The notes under the pieces were generated by a model. The model was not told the origin of the DNA and ran no database searches. It saw only the letters and a program-made list of their open reading frames with translations. A program made the position numbers and the translations under genes. 64,000 nt of DNA from Ideonella oryzae (GTDB taxonomy: Bacteria; Pseudomonadota; Gammaproteobacteria; Burkholderiales; Burkholderiaceae_C), in assembly GCF_024055665.1 (NCBI RefSeq), contig NZ_JAMXMC010000008.1:124001-188000 (forward strand), written 5' to 3'. Below are positions 50,175 to 58,863 of this stretch, piece by piece; positions within the stretch are counted from its first letter, which is position 1; each line of letters starts with the position of its first letter.

Positions 50175-50975
50175 ATGTCCATCCACCTGGCCGAGAAGGC
50201 ACTGATCGAGTCCCGCAGCTACCGGGTCCGTGCCCTGCCCTTGCTGCAGCCGCTGGCCTGGCTGGGGCAGGGATGGCGGGATTTCATGCGCTGCCCGGTG
50301 CCGGGGCTGCTGCACGGCCTCGCGGTCAGCCTCTTCGGCATGTTGCTGGCTGCCGCGGGGTGGCACCATTTCTGGCTGCTCATCGGGGCCTTCACCGGCT
50401 TCCTGCTGATCGGGCCCTTGCTGGTCACTGGCCTGTATGCGATCAGCCGCGATCTGGAGCGCGGGCTGTCGCCAAGCTTGCATACCGCGCTGTCATGCTG
50501 GGCTCTGCGGGATGGGCGCCTCGTGGTTTTCGGTATCCTTCTGGCTTTTGCCGGCACGGGTTGGGTGTTGACCTCGGCCCTGCTGGTCACTGGTCTGGTG
50601 CCCAGACACCTCGAGACGCTGGAAGACTTCTTGCGTTATGTGGTGCTGGCACCGGAAGGACTGGTGTTCGAATCCTGGCTGGCGCTGGGAGCCCTGCTGG
50701 CCGCACCGGTGTTCGCCTCCACAGTGGTGGCGATGCCGCTGCTGCTGGATCGCCCGATCGGGGTGATGGGCGCCGTGTTCACCAGCTGGAAAGTGATCCT
50801 GGAACACCCTGCCGCCATGGCATTCTGGGCGGCCCTGCTGATGGGCCTGACCGCCCTGGGCATGGCCACGGCCATGCTGGGATTGATCGTGATCGTGCCC
50901 TGGTTGGGGCATGCCAGCTGGCATGTCTACCGGGATGTAGTGGACGGTTCTGCCCGGGCAGGCCGCGATGGATAG
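50175..50975 (+). CDS. DUF2189 integral membrane protein
   Basis: This 266-residue inner-membrane protein has six predicted helices. It begins with LAEKALIESRSYRVRALPLLQPLAWLGQGW and contains HFWLLIGAFTGFLLIGPLLVTGLYAISRDLERG, typical of DUF2189. AGGAG precedes the ATG at 50175 by 9 bases; an upstream ATG at 50148 is less well placed. The function is unknown. Such proteins sit near cytochrome-oxidase or envelope genes in relatives. It is directly followed (0 bases) by the DUF2788 gene. Confidence 0.85.
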   Translation: MSIHLAEKALIESRSYRVRALPLLQPLAWLGQGWRDFMRCPVPGLLHGLAVSLFGMLLAAAGWHHFWLLIGAFTGFLLIGPLLVTGLYAISRDLERGLSPSLHTALSCWALRDGRLVVFGILLAFAGTGWVLTSALLVTGLVPRHLETLEDFLRYVVLAPEGLVFESWLALGALLAAPVFASTVVAMPLLLDRPIGVMGAVFTSWKVILEHPAAMAFWAALLMGLTALGMATAMLGLIVIVPWLGHASWHVYRDVVDGSARAGRDG

Positions 50976-51194
50976 ATGTTTGGTTTTTCGGAAGAACAGA
51001 TTGCCTGGTTCGGCCTGACCTTCGGGGTCACGGCCTTCATGCTGTACATGGTGTTCATCATCCTGCAGCTGGCCCGGGAGTCGAAAGCGGGGCGTTTCGG
51101 TACCTTCGTGCTCCTGCTGGGCCTGGGGGTGGGACTGCTGGGTTTTGCTGCCAAGGGCCTGATCAAGTTCTTCATGGCGGGCATCATCGAATGA
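50976..51194 (+). CDS. DUF2788 small membrane protein
   Basis: This 72-residue protein has two helices (WFGLTFGVTAFMLYMVFIILQLA and TFVLLLGLGVGLLGFAAKGL). The sequence MFGFSEEQIAWFGLTFGV is the DUF2788 pattern. It begins on the base after the upstream stop, and its own stop overlaps the YitT ATG (ATGA), so the three membrane genes form one translationally coupled unit. The function is unknown. Confidence 0.85.
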   Translation: MFGFSEEQIAWFGLTFGVTAFMLYMVFIILQLARESKAGRFGTFVLLLGLGVGLLGFAAKGLIKFFMAGIIE

Positions 51195-51826
51195 GCACCG
51201 CCCCTTCTGCAGCGGCTGCGGCCGAGGTCTCCGCGCAGCGTCACACGCTGTTCGAAGATGTTCAGGCACTGCTGATCGGCACGCTGTTCGTGGCGGTCGG
51301 CCTGACCCTGTTCCGGCAAGCCGGCCTGATGACCGGCGGCACTGTGGGCCTGGCCCTGCTGACCCGCCTGGCCACCGGCTGGGCTTTCGGGCCGGTGTTC
51401 TTCGTCATCAACCTGCCTTTCTACTGGCTGGCGTGGCGACGGCTGGGGCCGCGCTTCACCATCAAGACCCTGCTGGCGGTCAGCCTGCTGGCCCTGCTCA
51501 GCGAATGGATGCCGCACTGGCTGCGCCTGGAGATGGTGCAACCCCTGTTCGCGGCCGTGGGGGGCGGCCTGATGATCGGCACCGGCTTCATCATCCTGTT
51601 CCGCCATCGCGCCAGCCTGGGCGGTCTGAACGCCGTCGTGCTGTGGCTGCAGGAACGCTTCGGCTGGCGGGCGGGCAAGGTGCAACTGCTGCTGGACGCC
51701 ACCATCCTGCTGGCATCCCTGCCCTGGGTGGATGTGCGGCGTCTGGCACTGTCCGTGCTGGGGGCGGCGGCGATGAACTTCGCTCTGGCCGTCAACCACA
51801 AGCCGGGGCGCTACACCGCGTTCTGA
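51191..51826 (+). CDS. YitT family membrane protein
   Basis: This 211-residue protein has five to six helices. The family segments FRQAGLMTGGTVGLALLTRLATG and ILFRHRASLGGLNAVVLWLQERFGW place it in the YitT/DUF161 family, whose transport or sensing role is not established. It ends the three-gene membrane cluster and is followed by a clear bidirectional terminator. Confidence 0.85.
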   Translation: MSTAPSAAAAAEVSAQRHTLFEDVQALLIGTLFVAVGLTLFRQAGLMTGGTVGLALLTRLATGWAFGPVFFVINLPFYWLAWRRLGPRFTIKTLLAVSLLALLSEWMPHWLRLEMVQPLFAAVGGGLMIGTGFIILFRHRASLGGLNAVVLWLQERFGWRAGKVQLLLDATILLASLPWVDVRRLALSVLGAAAMNFALAVNHKPGRYTAF

Positions 51827-51857
51827 ACAGTTCGCATCGCGGGCACCGCCACCAAAG

Positions 51858-51885
51858 AAAACGGGCGCCCAAGGGCGCCCGTTTT
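51858..51885. terminator. Bidirectional intrinsic terminator between yitT-like gene and phbB
   Basis: A 13-bp stem aaaacgggcgccc (51858-51870) and gggcgcccgtttt (51873-51885) closes over a 2-base loop. A-rich and T-rich ends on each side make it work in both directions. It lies 32 bases after the YitT stop and 19 bases from the phbB stop. Confidence 0.85.
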
Positions 51886-51903
51886 GTCGTTGGCCGAGGG
51901 CTT

Positions 51904-52644
51904 TCAGCCCATGTGCAGGCCGCCGTTGCAGGAGAAGTCCGCGCCCGTCGTGAAACCCGAGTCCTCACCGGCCAGCCAGGCGACGATCGAGGCGATTTCT
52001 TCTGGAGCCCCCAGACGCCGGACTGGGATGCTGGCCACGATCTTTTCCAGGATCTCGGGCTTGATGGCACGGACCATGTCGGTGCCGATATAGCCAGGCG
52101 ACACGGTGTTCACGGTCACACCCTTGGCCGCCAGTTCCTGGGCCAGGGCCATCGTGAAGCCATGCATGCCCGCCTTGGCGGCCGAGTAGTTGGTCTGACC
52201 CGCCTGCCCCTTCTCACCGTTCACCGAAGAGATCTGGACGATGCGACCCCAGCCGCGTTCGACCATGTCACCCACCACCTGTTTGGTGACATTGAACATC
52301 GAGGTCAGGTTGGTGCTGATCACCGCATCCCAGTCTTCCTTGCTCATCTTCAGGAACATGCGGTCGCGGGTGATGCCGGCGTTGTTCACCAGCACATCGA
52401 TCGGGCCGTGGGCCTGCTTGGCGGCATTGAAGGCCTCGACGGTGGAATCCCAGTCGGCCACATTGCCCACGGAGGCGTGGAACTCGTAGCCCAGGGCCTT
52501 CTGTTCGTCCAGCCACTTCTGGAAGTCGCGGCTGGGGCCACAACCGGCGATCACCTTGTAGCCACTCTTGGCCAGGCGCTGGCAGATGGAAGTGCCGATG
52601 CCTCCCATGCCCCCGGTCACGTAGGCCACCCGTTGCTGCGTCAT
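51904..52644 (-). CDS. phbB: Acetoacetyl-CoA reductase
   Basis: This 246-residue classical SDR has TGGMGGIGTSIC (about 10-21), the catalytic QTNYSAAKAGMHGF and VNTVSPGYIGTDMV, as in PhbB/PhaB. It reduces acetoacetyl-CoA to (R)-3-hydroxybutyryl-CoA with NADPH for PHA synthesis. It lies downstream of phaC on the same strand with 151 bases between, including a PhaR-like palindrome. No phaA thiolase follows it here. A GAGGAGAG-like site lies before the ATG. Confidence 0.93.
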   Translation of the reverse strand: MTQQRVAYVTGGMGGIGTSICQRLAKSGYKVIAGCGPSRDFQKWLDEQKALGYEFHASVGNVADWDSTVEAFNAAKQAHGPIDVLVNNAGITRDRMFLKMSKEDWDAVISTNLTSMFNVTKQVVGDMVERGWGRIVQISSVNGEKGQAGQTNYSAAKAGMHGFTMALAQELAAKGVTVNTVSPGYIGTDMVRAIKPEILEKIVASIPVRRLGAPEEIASIVAWLAGEDSGFTTGADFSCNGGLHMG

Positions 52645-52730
52645 GGTCTGTCTCTCCTCTGGTGTGTCAATGGATTGCTTGAGGAACACTATCGGGCCTG
52701 CCGGATCGTCACACCCTCGGGACTATCCCT

Positions 52731-52741
52731 TTGCACTGCAA
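52731..52741. promoter_or_regulatory. TTGCACTGCAA palindrome upstream of phbB (PhaR-like operator)
   Basis: This 11-bp palindrome TTGCA-C-TGCAA lies 87 bases before the phbB ATG, in the phaC-phbB gap. It resembles the TGC-rich palindromes described for the PHA regulator PhaR. The gap is long enough for a separate phbB promoter. No phaR gene is in the window. Confidence 0.5.
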
Positions 52742-52795
52742 CAAAGCCCACGCGGCATGATGTTGGGCCCGGGCTGACGAGCGGCTTGACACGGC

Positions 52796-54502
52796 TCAAG
52801 CAGAAGCCTTCACATAGCGTCCGGGTGCGGGCTCGATGGCCTGATAGCCACGCCCGCCATAGCTCTTGGGGGCCGTGATCTGGCGGCCGCTGTGCGGCGC
52901 CAGCCAGGCTGACCAGTCCGTCCACCAACTGCCCGGCTGCTCCTGGGCACCCGCCAGCCAGGCTTCCGGTTGGTCTGCCAGCGTCTCGTTGGTCCAGTGG
53001 GAGCGCTTGCGGGCCTCGGGCGGGTTGATGACCCCGGCGATGTGGCCCGACGCGCCCAGCACGAAGCGGCGGGGCCCCTGGAACAGGCGGGTGGAGGCGT
53101 AGGCGCTCTGCCAGGGCACGATGTGGTCCTCGCGCGAGGCATAGAGGTAGATCGGCAGCTTCAACAGCCCGAGGTCCAGACGCTCGCCGCAGACGGTGAG
53201 CGCCCCGGGCTCGCGCAGTCGGTTCTCCAGGTAGGTGTTGCGCAGGTACCAGCAGTACATCGGCCCGGGCAGATTGGTGCTGTCGCCGTTCCAGTAGAGC
53301 AGATCGAAGGCTGGCGGCATCTCGCCCTTGAGGTAGTTGCCGACCACGTAGTTCCAGACCAGATCGTTCGGGCGCAGGAAGTTGAAGGCCGTGGCCAGTT
53401 CCTGCCCCTTGAGCAGCTTGGGGCCGCCCGGGGCCTTGTCGCCGATAGTGACCTCACGCAGCTGCACGGCCGCTTCGTCGATGAAGACGTCCAGCATGCC
53501 GGTGTCGCTGAAATCCAGCAGGGCGGTGAGCAGCGTCATCGAGGCGGCGGGGTGCTCGCCGCGCGCTGCCAGCACGGCCAGGGCCGTGGCCAGCAAGGTG
53601 CCCCCCACGCAGAAACCCAGGGTGTTGATCTGCTTGGCGCCGGAGAGCGCCTGCACCGTCTGGATGGCGCGGATCACGGCCTGCTCGACGTAGTCATCCC
53701 AGCTCCGGTGGGACAGGCCCTCGTCGGGGTTGCGCCAGCTGAGCATGAAGACCCGGTTGCCCTGTGCCACCGCATAGCGCACCAGCGAGTTGGCCGGCTG
53801 CAGGTCCATGATGTAGTACTTGTTGATGCACGGCGGCACCATCAGCAGCGGCCGCTCGGCCACCTTGGCGGTCAGCGGCTTGTACTCGATCAGTTGGAAC
53901 AGTTCGTCCTCGAAGACCACCGCGCCTTCGGTGGTGGCCACGTTGCGGCCCACCTCGAACTGGGTGGTGTCGGTCTGCGACACATGCCCCTGGCGCAGGT
54001 CGTTCCACAGGTGCTGCATGCCCTGGACGATGCTCTGGCCGCCGGTCTCCAGGGCCTTGCGCTGGGCCTCGGGGTTGAAGGCGAGGTAGTTGGCCGGGCT
54101 GGCGGCGTCCACCCACTGCTGCACAGCAAAGCGCACCCGGGCCTTGGTCTTGTCGTCGGCCTGCACGGCCTCGGCCATTTGCATCAGCGTGCGCGCATTG
54201 AGCAGGTACATGCGCGCCACATAGTCGGAACTGGGCCGGGTCTGCCAGTCCGCCGCGCTGAAGCGCCGGTCTTTGACCGGCGCGAGCGGTGGGCCGGCCT
54301 CGCCAGCCACCGGCGCGAGCACGCCATTCCAGAGCAGCGTGGCATCCCGCAGGTAATCGGCCTGCAGTTGGGACAGCGCGGCCGAAGGAATGCTCAGCGC
54401 AGACAGGGACTTCCACATTTCCCCCACGGCAGAGCCAAAGGCTTCGGCGGGATCGGGCTGCGGGCCCGTTTTGGCTTGTTCGGACTTCTTCTTGGTCACC
54501 AC
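52796..54502 (-). CDS. phaC: Class I poly(3-hydroxyalkanoate) synthase
   Basis: This 568-residue synthase has the active-site lipase-like box GFCVGG with Cys298, the DDYVEQAVIRAI region and a C-terminal ASGHIAGVINPP with the catalytic His. It polymerises (R)-3-hydroxyacyl-CoA at the granule surface. The start is a GTG at 54502 preceded by GGAGA, as no better ATG is in frame. It lies upstream of phbB on the same strand. Confidence 0.95.
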   Translation of the reverse strand: MVTKKKSEQAKTGPQPDPAEAFGSAVGEMWKSLSALSIPSAALSQLQADYLRDATLLWNGVLAPVAGEAGPPLAPVKDRRFSAADWQTRPSSDYVARMYLLNARTLMQMAEAVQADDKTKARVRFAVQQWVDAASPANYLAFNPEAQRKALETGGQSIVQGMQHLWNDLRQGHVSQTDTTQFEVGRNVATTEGAVVFEDELFQLIEYKPLTAKVAERPLLMVPPCINKYYIMDLQPANSLVRYAVAQGNRVFMLSWRNPDEGLSHRSWDDYVEQAVIRAIQTVQALSGAKQINTLGFCVGGTLLATALAVLAARGEHPAASMTLLTALLDFSDTGMLDVFIDEAAVQLREVTIGDKAPGGPKLLKGQELATAFNFLRPNDLVWNYVVGNYLKGEMPPAFDLLYWNGDSTNLPGPMYCWYLRNTYLENRLREPGALTVCGERLDLGLLKLPIYLYASREDHIVPWQSAYASTRLFQGPRRFVLGASGHIAGVINPPEARKRSHWTNETLADQPEAWLAGAQEQPGSWWTDWSAWLAPHSGRQITAPKSYGGRGYQAIEPAPGRYVKASA

Positions 54503-54580
54503 GCTTGTGTCTCCGTCATGCCCTCACAATGGATGCGTGAGCCGGCAGCGCCTCACCCACCTTCATCCCACTGATCCCGA

Positions 54581-54871
54581 ATGTATATCGTTGCCATTGC
54601 ATGGGCCTTCGTCGTTGCCCTGATGACACTGGTGGAAGCCACCTCTCCTCAGGGCAGCGTGCTTGGGGCACTTTTCACGCTGTTGCTGTATGGCGTCATC
54701 CCGCTGTCCGTTGTGCTCTACATCCTGGGCACGCCCGCGCGGCGGCGGGCGCGTCTTCGCGTGACAGAAGCCGTACCGGCCGAGACGGCCCGTGCACCTA
54801 TTTCAGACGATCCAGATGGCGGCAGCGTGTCGGCCGGTGTCCCGATCGCGCCGGAACGAGAAGAACCGTGA
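54581..54871 (+). CDS. Small hypothetical membrane protein (96 aa)
   Basis: This protein has two hydrophobic helices (YIVAIAWAFVVALMTLVEAT and LGALFTLLLYGVIPLSVVLYIL) followed by a basic then acidic polar tail. No family is recognised. It is divergent from phaC. Its 3' end overlaps the convergent pgeF by 69 bases, which is long for two real genes, so the C-terminal tail may not be under strong constraint. Coding bias in the first half is good. Confidence 0.65.
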   Translation: MYIVAIAWAFVVALMTLVEATSPQGSVLGALFTLLLYGVIPLSVVLYILGTPARRRARLRVTEAVPAETARAPISDDPDGGSVSAGVPIAPEREEP

Positions 54872-55588
54872 TGGGTCGCTGACGGTGCACCATTGCCCGC
54901 CGCTGATCTGCCGTACCCCCAGGTGGCCCAGGCGCTCCCGCGCCAGGCCTGGCAGATCGGCCCACCATTTGCCCTGCACGCCGGTGGCGCGGAAGCGCTC
55001 TGCCGAATGCTGAGGCTGATCCAGGAAGGCCGTTCGTACTTCGCCGCCCACCTCGAAGCGCGCGGGGCCGATGCTGGCGCCCAGCCAGGCCGAGAGCTCC
55101 GATGGTGCGCAGCCGCTGGCCTCGCACAGCGCGGCCACAGTGCGATCCAGCACCCCGCCGGCCAGACCGCGCCAGCCGGCGTGCGCAGCGGCGACCCCTC
55201 GGCCCGCAGGCGCGGCCAGCAGAACCGGCAGGCAGTCGGCCACCAGCACCGTGCAGGCCACGCCCTGATCGGTCGTCAGGCTGGCGTCGGCCACCGGGCA
55301 GTCGCCCGGCGTGGGCAGCCGGTCCCGGTGCAGGCGTACGACGTCAGCACCATGCACCTGGTTCAGATAGACCGGCACGGCGCCGTCCAAGGCGGCGGCA
55401 AAGCGCCGCTGGTTCTCGCGGATGTGGGCGGGATCGTCCTCGGTGGCCCGGGGCAGTTCGTTGGGGCGCAGGTTGAGTCCCTGGCAGGCGCCCTGGCTGA
55501 CGCCGCCGGCCCGGGTGGCCATCAGCCCCCGGACCTGCGCGGGCAGCCCGTCGGCCACCAGCCAGTCGGGATGGCGTTCACTCGGCAT
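54803..55588 (-). CDS. pgeF: Peptidoglycan editing factor / laccase-domain protein
   Basis: This 261-residue protein has the YfiH/PgeF signature: the His of NQVHGADV, Cys of VLVADCLPVLL and His of AAAHAGWRGL, which form the active-site metal/substrate cluster. PgeF removes L-Ser wrongly incorporated into peptidoglycan stems; an older name is polyphenol oxidase. Its ATG overlaps the maiA-like stop by 11 bases. In many Burkholderiales pgeF is linked to PHA genes, as here. Confidence 0.92.
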   Translation of the reverse strand: MPSERHPDWLVADGLPAQVRGLMATRAGGVSQGACQGLNLRPNELPRATEDDPAHIRENQRRFAAALDGAVPVYLNQVHGADVVRLHRDRLPTPGDCPVADASLTTDQGVACTVLVADCLPVLLAAPAGRGVAAAHAGWRGLAGGVLDRTVAALCEASGCAPSELSAWLGASIGPARFEVGGEVRTAFLDQPQHSAERFRATGVQGKWWADLPGLARERLGHLGVRQISGGQWCTVSDPSRFFSFRRDRDTGRHAAAIWIV

Positions 55589-56210
55589 CGGGGCAGTACT
55601 TGGGCTGGGTCTTGTCGAAGGCCGGCAGGGCCATGCAGGCCTCGAACACCCGCATCACTTGCGGCACGTGGTCGAGTCGGCAATTGAAGCGCTGGGCGTT
55701 GAACACCTGGGGCACCAGCACGCAGTCCACCAGTCCTGGCTGGTCGCCGCAGGCATAGCGGGCTGGCGCCTGGGCCAATTGGGCGTCCAAGGTAGCAAGG
55801 CCCGACTCCACCCAGTGACGGTACCAGCGCTGCTTGTCGGCGTCTGGCAACCCCAGGTCCTTGACCAGAAAGCGCAGCACCCGGGTGTTGTTCAGGGGGT
55901 GGATCTCGCAGGCGATGTCCATGGCCAGTGCCCGCACCCGGGCTCGCTCGGCCGGTGTTCTGGGCAGCAGCGGCGGCTCGGGGTGGGTCTCGTCCAGGTA
56001 CTCCAGGATCGCCAGGGACTGGTGCAGGCGCTGATCACCGTCGACCAGCAGGGGCACCAGCCGTGTGGCAGACACCGCCGCATAGGACTCGCCGTGCTGC
56101 TCTCCCTTGGCCAGATGAACGGGGCGGTAGGTGTAGTCCAACCCCTTGAGGGCCAGACCAATGCGTACCCGGTAGGACGCGGAAGACCGGAAGTAGTTGA
56201 AGAGTTCCAT
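55578..56210 (-). CDS. maiA: Maleylacetoacetate isomerase / glutathione S-transferase (zeta-like)
   Basis: This 210-residue protein has a thioredoxin-like N-terminal domain with MELFNYFRSSASYRVRIGLALKG, the SSxxxRV zeta-class active-site motif, then DGDQRLHQSLAILEYL and a helical C-terminal domain. Zeta GSTs isomerise maleylacetoacetate in tyrosine or gentisate breakdown using glutathione. No hmgA or fahA is next door, so the pathway role is unconfirmed. The ATG at 56210 follows TTGCCG-free purine-rich DNA. It is divergent from the Nudix gene. Confidence 0.85.
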   Translation of the reverse strand: MELFNYFRSSASYRVRIGLALKGLDYTYRPVHLAKGEQHGESYAAVSATRLVPLLVDGDQRLHQSLAILEYLDETHPEPPLLPRTPAERARVRALAMDIACEIHPLNNTRVLRFLVKDLGLPDADKQRWYRHWVESGLATLDAQLAQAPARYACGDQPGLVDCVLVPQVFNAQRFNCRLDHVPQVMRVFEACMALPAFDKTQPKYCPDAE

Positions 56211-56274
56211 CTCGCAGGCGGGTGTGCGGTTCAGGCAAGGCATCATGCCACGCGCACCGGTACACTTTGCCGCC

Positions 56275-56820
56275 ATGCTGCCCGTGCGCTCCATCTGTCA
56301 TTGCCGCGTCTGCGGTGCCCCCACCGACTACCGCGTACCGCCGGACGACAACCGGCCCAGGGCGGTCTGCACCGCCTGTGGTCTGGTGCACTACGAAAAC
56401 CCGCTGAATGTGGTGGGCACCGTGCCCGTGTGGGGTGAGCAGGTGCTGCTGTGCCGGCGTGCGATCGAGCCCCGCCATGGGCTGTGGACCCTGCCCGCCG
56501 GCTTCATGGAACTGGGCGAGACCACGGCCGAAGGCGCCCTGCGTGAGACGGTCGAGGAGTCCGGCGCCCATGTCGAGCTCGAAGGGCTTTTCACCCTGCT
56601 CAATGTGGTGCGGGTGGGCCAGGTGCACCTGTTCTACCGCGCCAGGATGCTGGACCTGCACCTGGATCCGGGCCCGGAAACCCTGGAGGCCCGCCTGTTC
56701 CGGGAAGACGAGATCCCCTGGGACGAGCTGGCCTTCCGCACCGTGCGCGAAACGCTGCGCCTGTTTTTCGAGAACCGTCGCACGGGCCAGTACGACGTCC
56801 ACGCCCTGGACATCGCCTGA
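56275..56820 (+). CDS. Nudix hydrolase with zinc ribbon
   Basis: This 181-residue protein has an N-terminal four-Cys zinc ribbon (CHCRVC and CTACG) and a complete Nudix box (GFMELGETTAEGALRETVEESG) with all catalytic Glu. Zinc-ribbon Nudix enzymes include NADH pyrophosphatase-like and related nucleotide hydrolases, but this one is short and the substrate is not determined. The ATG at 56275 was chosen so that the zinc ribbon is near the start. It is convergent with the LapD-like gene, 9 bases away. Confidence 0.88.
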   Translation: MLPVRSICHCRVCGAPTDYRVPPDDNRPRAVCTACGLVHYENPLNVVGTVPVWGEQVLLCRRAIEPRHGLWTLPAGFMELGETTAEGALRETVEESGAHVELEGLFTLLNVVRVGQVHLFYRARMLDLHLDPGPETLEARLFREDEIPWDELAFRTVRETLRLFFENRRTGQYDVHALDIA

Positions 56821-56829
56821 CCTGGCCCT

Positions 56830-58728
56830 TCAGCGCCGGGCAGCTGGCCCGGTGATGCCGTCCACCCCGGCGCGCCACAGTGCGGCGGCGTCGTCCGGAC
56901 TGGCCACGCCCTCGGCATAGACCTTCAGGCCAATGCCGTGCAGCATGCGGACCAGCGCATCTGCGTGCTGGCCCAGGGCCTCGTCAAGGGCGATGCCCTC
57001 GGTCACGCTGGCATCGAGTTTGACAAAGTCCAGTCCGGCCTCCAGCAGGGCGGTGGGGTCGGACAGATGGTGGCCGGCGTGCTCCAGGCCCACGCGGGCG
57101 CTGCGGGCGTGGGCCATGCCCACCAGCTCTCGCAGCGATGGCAACTGGTTCAGGGCGCCCTGCTCGTCCACCTCCAGCCACAGGCCCGGTGCACTGGCGG
57201 CGTGCGCTTCCAGCAGCGCCCGCAGGCGCGGCATCAGCTGGCTGTCCTGCAACGACCGGGGGCTCAGGTTCACTGCGCGGGACATGCTGTCGCGCGCGAT
57301 GGCCTTGAGCGCCAGTTCCACCGCCACCAGGTCGACCTGGGCCGTGAGCTGGGTCCGCTTGGCCATGGGCAGCCATTCGGCCGCCGGGGCGGGGGTTTCG
57401 GTCCCCTGCAGGGGCAGACGCAGAGGGCATTCCAGGTGCACCACCGCGGCGTTCATGTCGATCAGCGGGAACTCGGCCAGCGCGGCCTGGCCCGTCGACA
57501 ATGCGTTGCGCAGCAGCTGGCGCCACGCGTCTTCGCCCATCGCCAGGGAATCGCCGCTGTCATCGATCTCCACCGCAAAAGGCCCCCGCGCCTCGGCGCG
57601 CGCCAGGGCATGGTCCGCCGCTGCCAGCAATGCAGACATGGGCGCGCCATGCCACCAGCGCACCGCGCCGATCACCGCGGCCACTGGCGGCAGCTGGCCG
57701 CGCCAGAGCGAACGCAGCCGTGCGGCCACATCCATGGCGGGTTCGCGCAGGCTGCCCACCTCGGGCAGGACGATCGCAAAGTCGGAGCCATTCAGACGCC
57801 CCACCTCGAAGACGCTGGCGCCTCCCACCGAGTCCAGGATGGTGTGGGCGGCCTCCCGCAGGACATCGTCCGTGCGCTGGCGGCCCAGGCGGCGGTTCAG
57901 GCCCTGCAGGTCGCCGACACGCACCAACAGCAGCGCACCGCCTGCGGCATGTTCCTCGGACTGCAGCATCAGCTTGAGCCGCGTCATGAAGTGGGCCCGG
58001 TTGGACACGCCGGTCATCGGGTCAGCATGGGCCTGACGGCGCCAGTGCTCGACCTGTCCCGCCTGCTCGTCGAACAGCGCCTTGAGCCGTTCCACCATCA
58101 CATTCATGGCCCGGGTCAGCTGACGCAGTTCGGGCACATCGGGTTCGCTGACCGTCACGAAGCGTCGTTCGGTCAGGGCCTGGGCCTGTTCCACCGTGCG
58201 GGCCAGGGGTTGACGCAGGCGCCGCAAGACGCCCCAGCCCAGCGCCCCCATCAGGACGCCAAGGCTCAGCATCGCGAACAGGCTGCGTCGGCTCACCGCC
58301 CAGAGCTCCTGCAGCGCAAAGCGGGTGCTGCTCTGCACCTCCAGAACGCCGGCGTGCTGGGGCCCTGCCATGAGCTCGGCCCGCCCCGCCACCGGTTCGA
58401 GCGCCACCCAGCGCGCAAACCAGCCAGGCACACCGTCCACGGTCGGGGACGCCGTGCGCTCCAGCACCGGCATGCCCTGGGCGTCGAGCAGCCGCAGGTG
58501 TTCATAGGCACCCAGCTTGAACTGCCGGTCCAGCGTCAGCGCCATCACGGTCAGTCGCCCGTCCTGGTCCAGGACCTGCGCCAGCGACAAGGCGCTGTTC
58601 TGGTTCTGCTGGGTGATCTGGGTGCTCAGCGACGCGCGGGCCGAAACCAGCGACAGGCCAAAAGCACCCCCGAAGGCCAGGATCAGGGTCAGCAGCAGCA
58701 ACAGCCAGATTTGGCGGATCAGACTCAT
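56830..58728 (-). CDS. LapD-like c-di-GMP receptor with degenerate GGDEF and EAL domains
   Basis: This 632-residue membrane protein starts with MSLIRQIWLLLLLTLILAFGGAFGLSL, has a periplasmic LapD/MoxY-type domain (about 30-140), a second helix near 155-175 and a HAMP segment. The GGDEF site reads NGSDF and the EAL domain has ECPLRL for EALLR and GLEHAG for the DDFG metal site, so both enzymes should be inactive. LapD proteins sense c-di-GMP through the dead EAL and sequester the protease LapG, controlling a surface adhesin. LapG and LapA are not in the window. GGAGAG precedes the ATG. Confidence 0.82.
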   Translation of the reverse strand: MSLIRQIWLLLLLTLILAFGGAFGLSLVSARASLSTQITQQNQNSALSLAQVLDQDGRLTVMALTLDRQFKLGAYEHLRLLDAQGMPVLERTASPTVDGVPGWFARWVALEPVAGRAELMAGPQHAGVLEVQSSTRFALQELWAVSRRSLFAMLSLGVLMGALGWGVLRRLRQPLARTVEQAQALTERRFVTVSEPDVPELRQLTRAMNVMVERLKALFDEQAGQVEHWRRQAHADPMTGVSNRAHFMTRLKLMLQSEEHAAGGALLLVRVGDLQGLNRRLGRQRTDDVLREAAHTILDSVGGASVFEVGRLNGSDFAIVLPEVGSLREPAMDVAARLRSLWRGQLPPVAAVIGAVRWWHGAPMSALLAAADHALARAEARGPFAVEIDDSGDSLAMGEDAWRQLLRNALSTGQAALAEFPLIDMNAAVVHLECPLRLPLQGTETPAPAAEWLPMAKRTQLTAQVDLVAVELALKAIARDSMSRAVNLSPRSLQDSQLMPRLRALLEAHAASAPGLWLEVDEQGALNQLPSLRELVGMAHARSARVGLEHAGHHLSDPTALLEAGLDFVKLDASVTEGIALDEALGQHADALVRMLHGIGLKVYAEGVASPDDAAALWRAGVDGITGPAARR

Positions 58729-58810
58729 GGGCTCTCCTCTGGCGCTCTTATACCCTGCGCGCTCCATGGGTGAGCCTTCGAAAAGCGGGGCCGTCCGCCC
58801 AGCCAGGCAG

Positions 58811-58835
58811 AAAAAAGGGGACCCGGAGGTCCCCT
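58811..58835 (-). terminator. Intrinsic terminator of the aceE-aceF-lpdA operon
   Basis: On the minus strand an 8-bp stem AGGGGACC/GGTCCCCT with a 4-base loop runs directly into six T (58816-58811). It begins 29 bases after the lpdA stop, the expected place for the operon terminator. Confidence 0.9.
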
Positions 58836-58863
58836 GCTCTGCCCGTGGCGGAGGATGAGGGCA

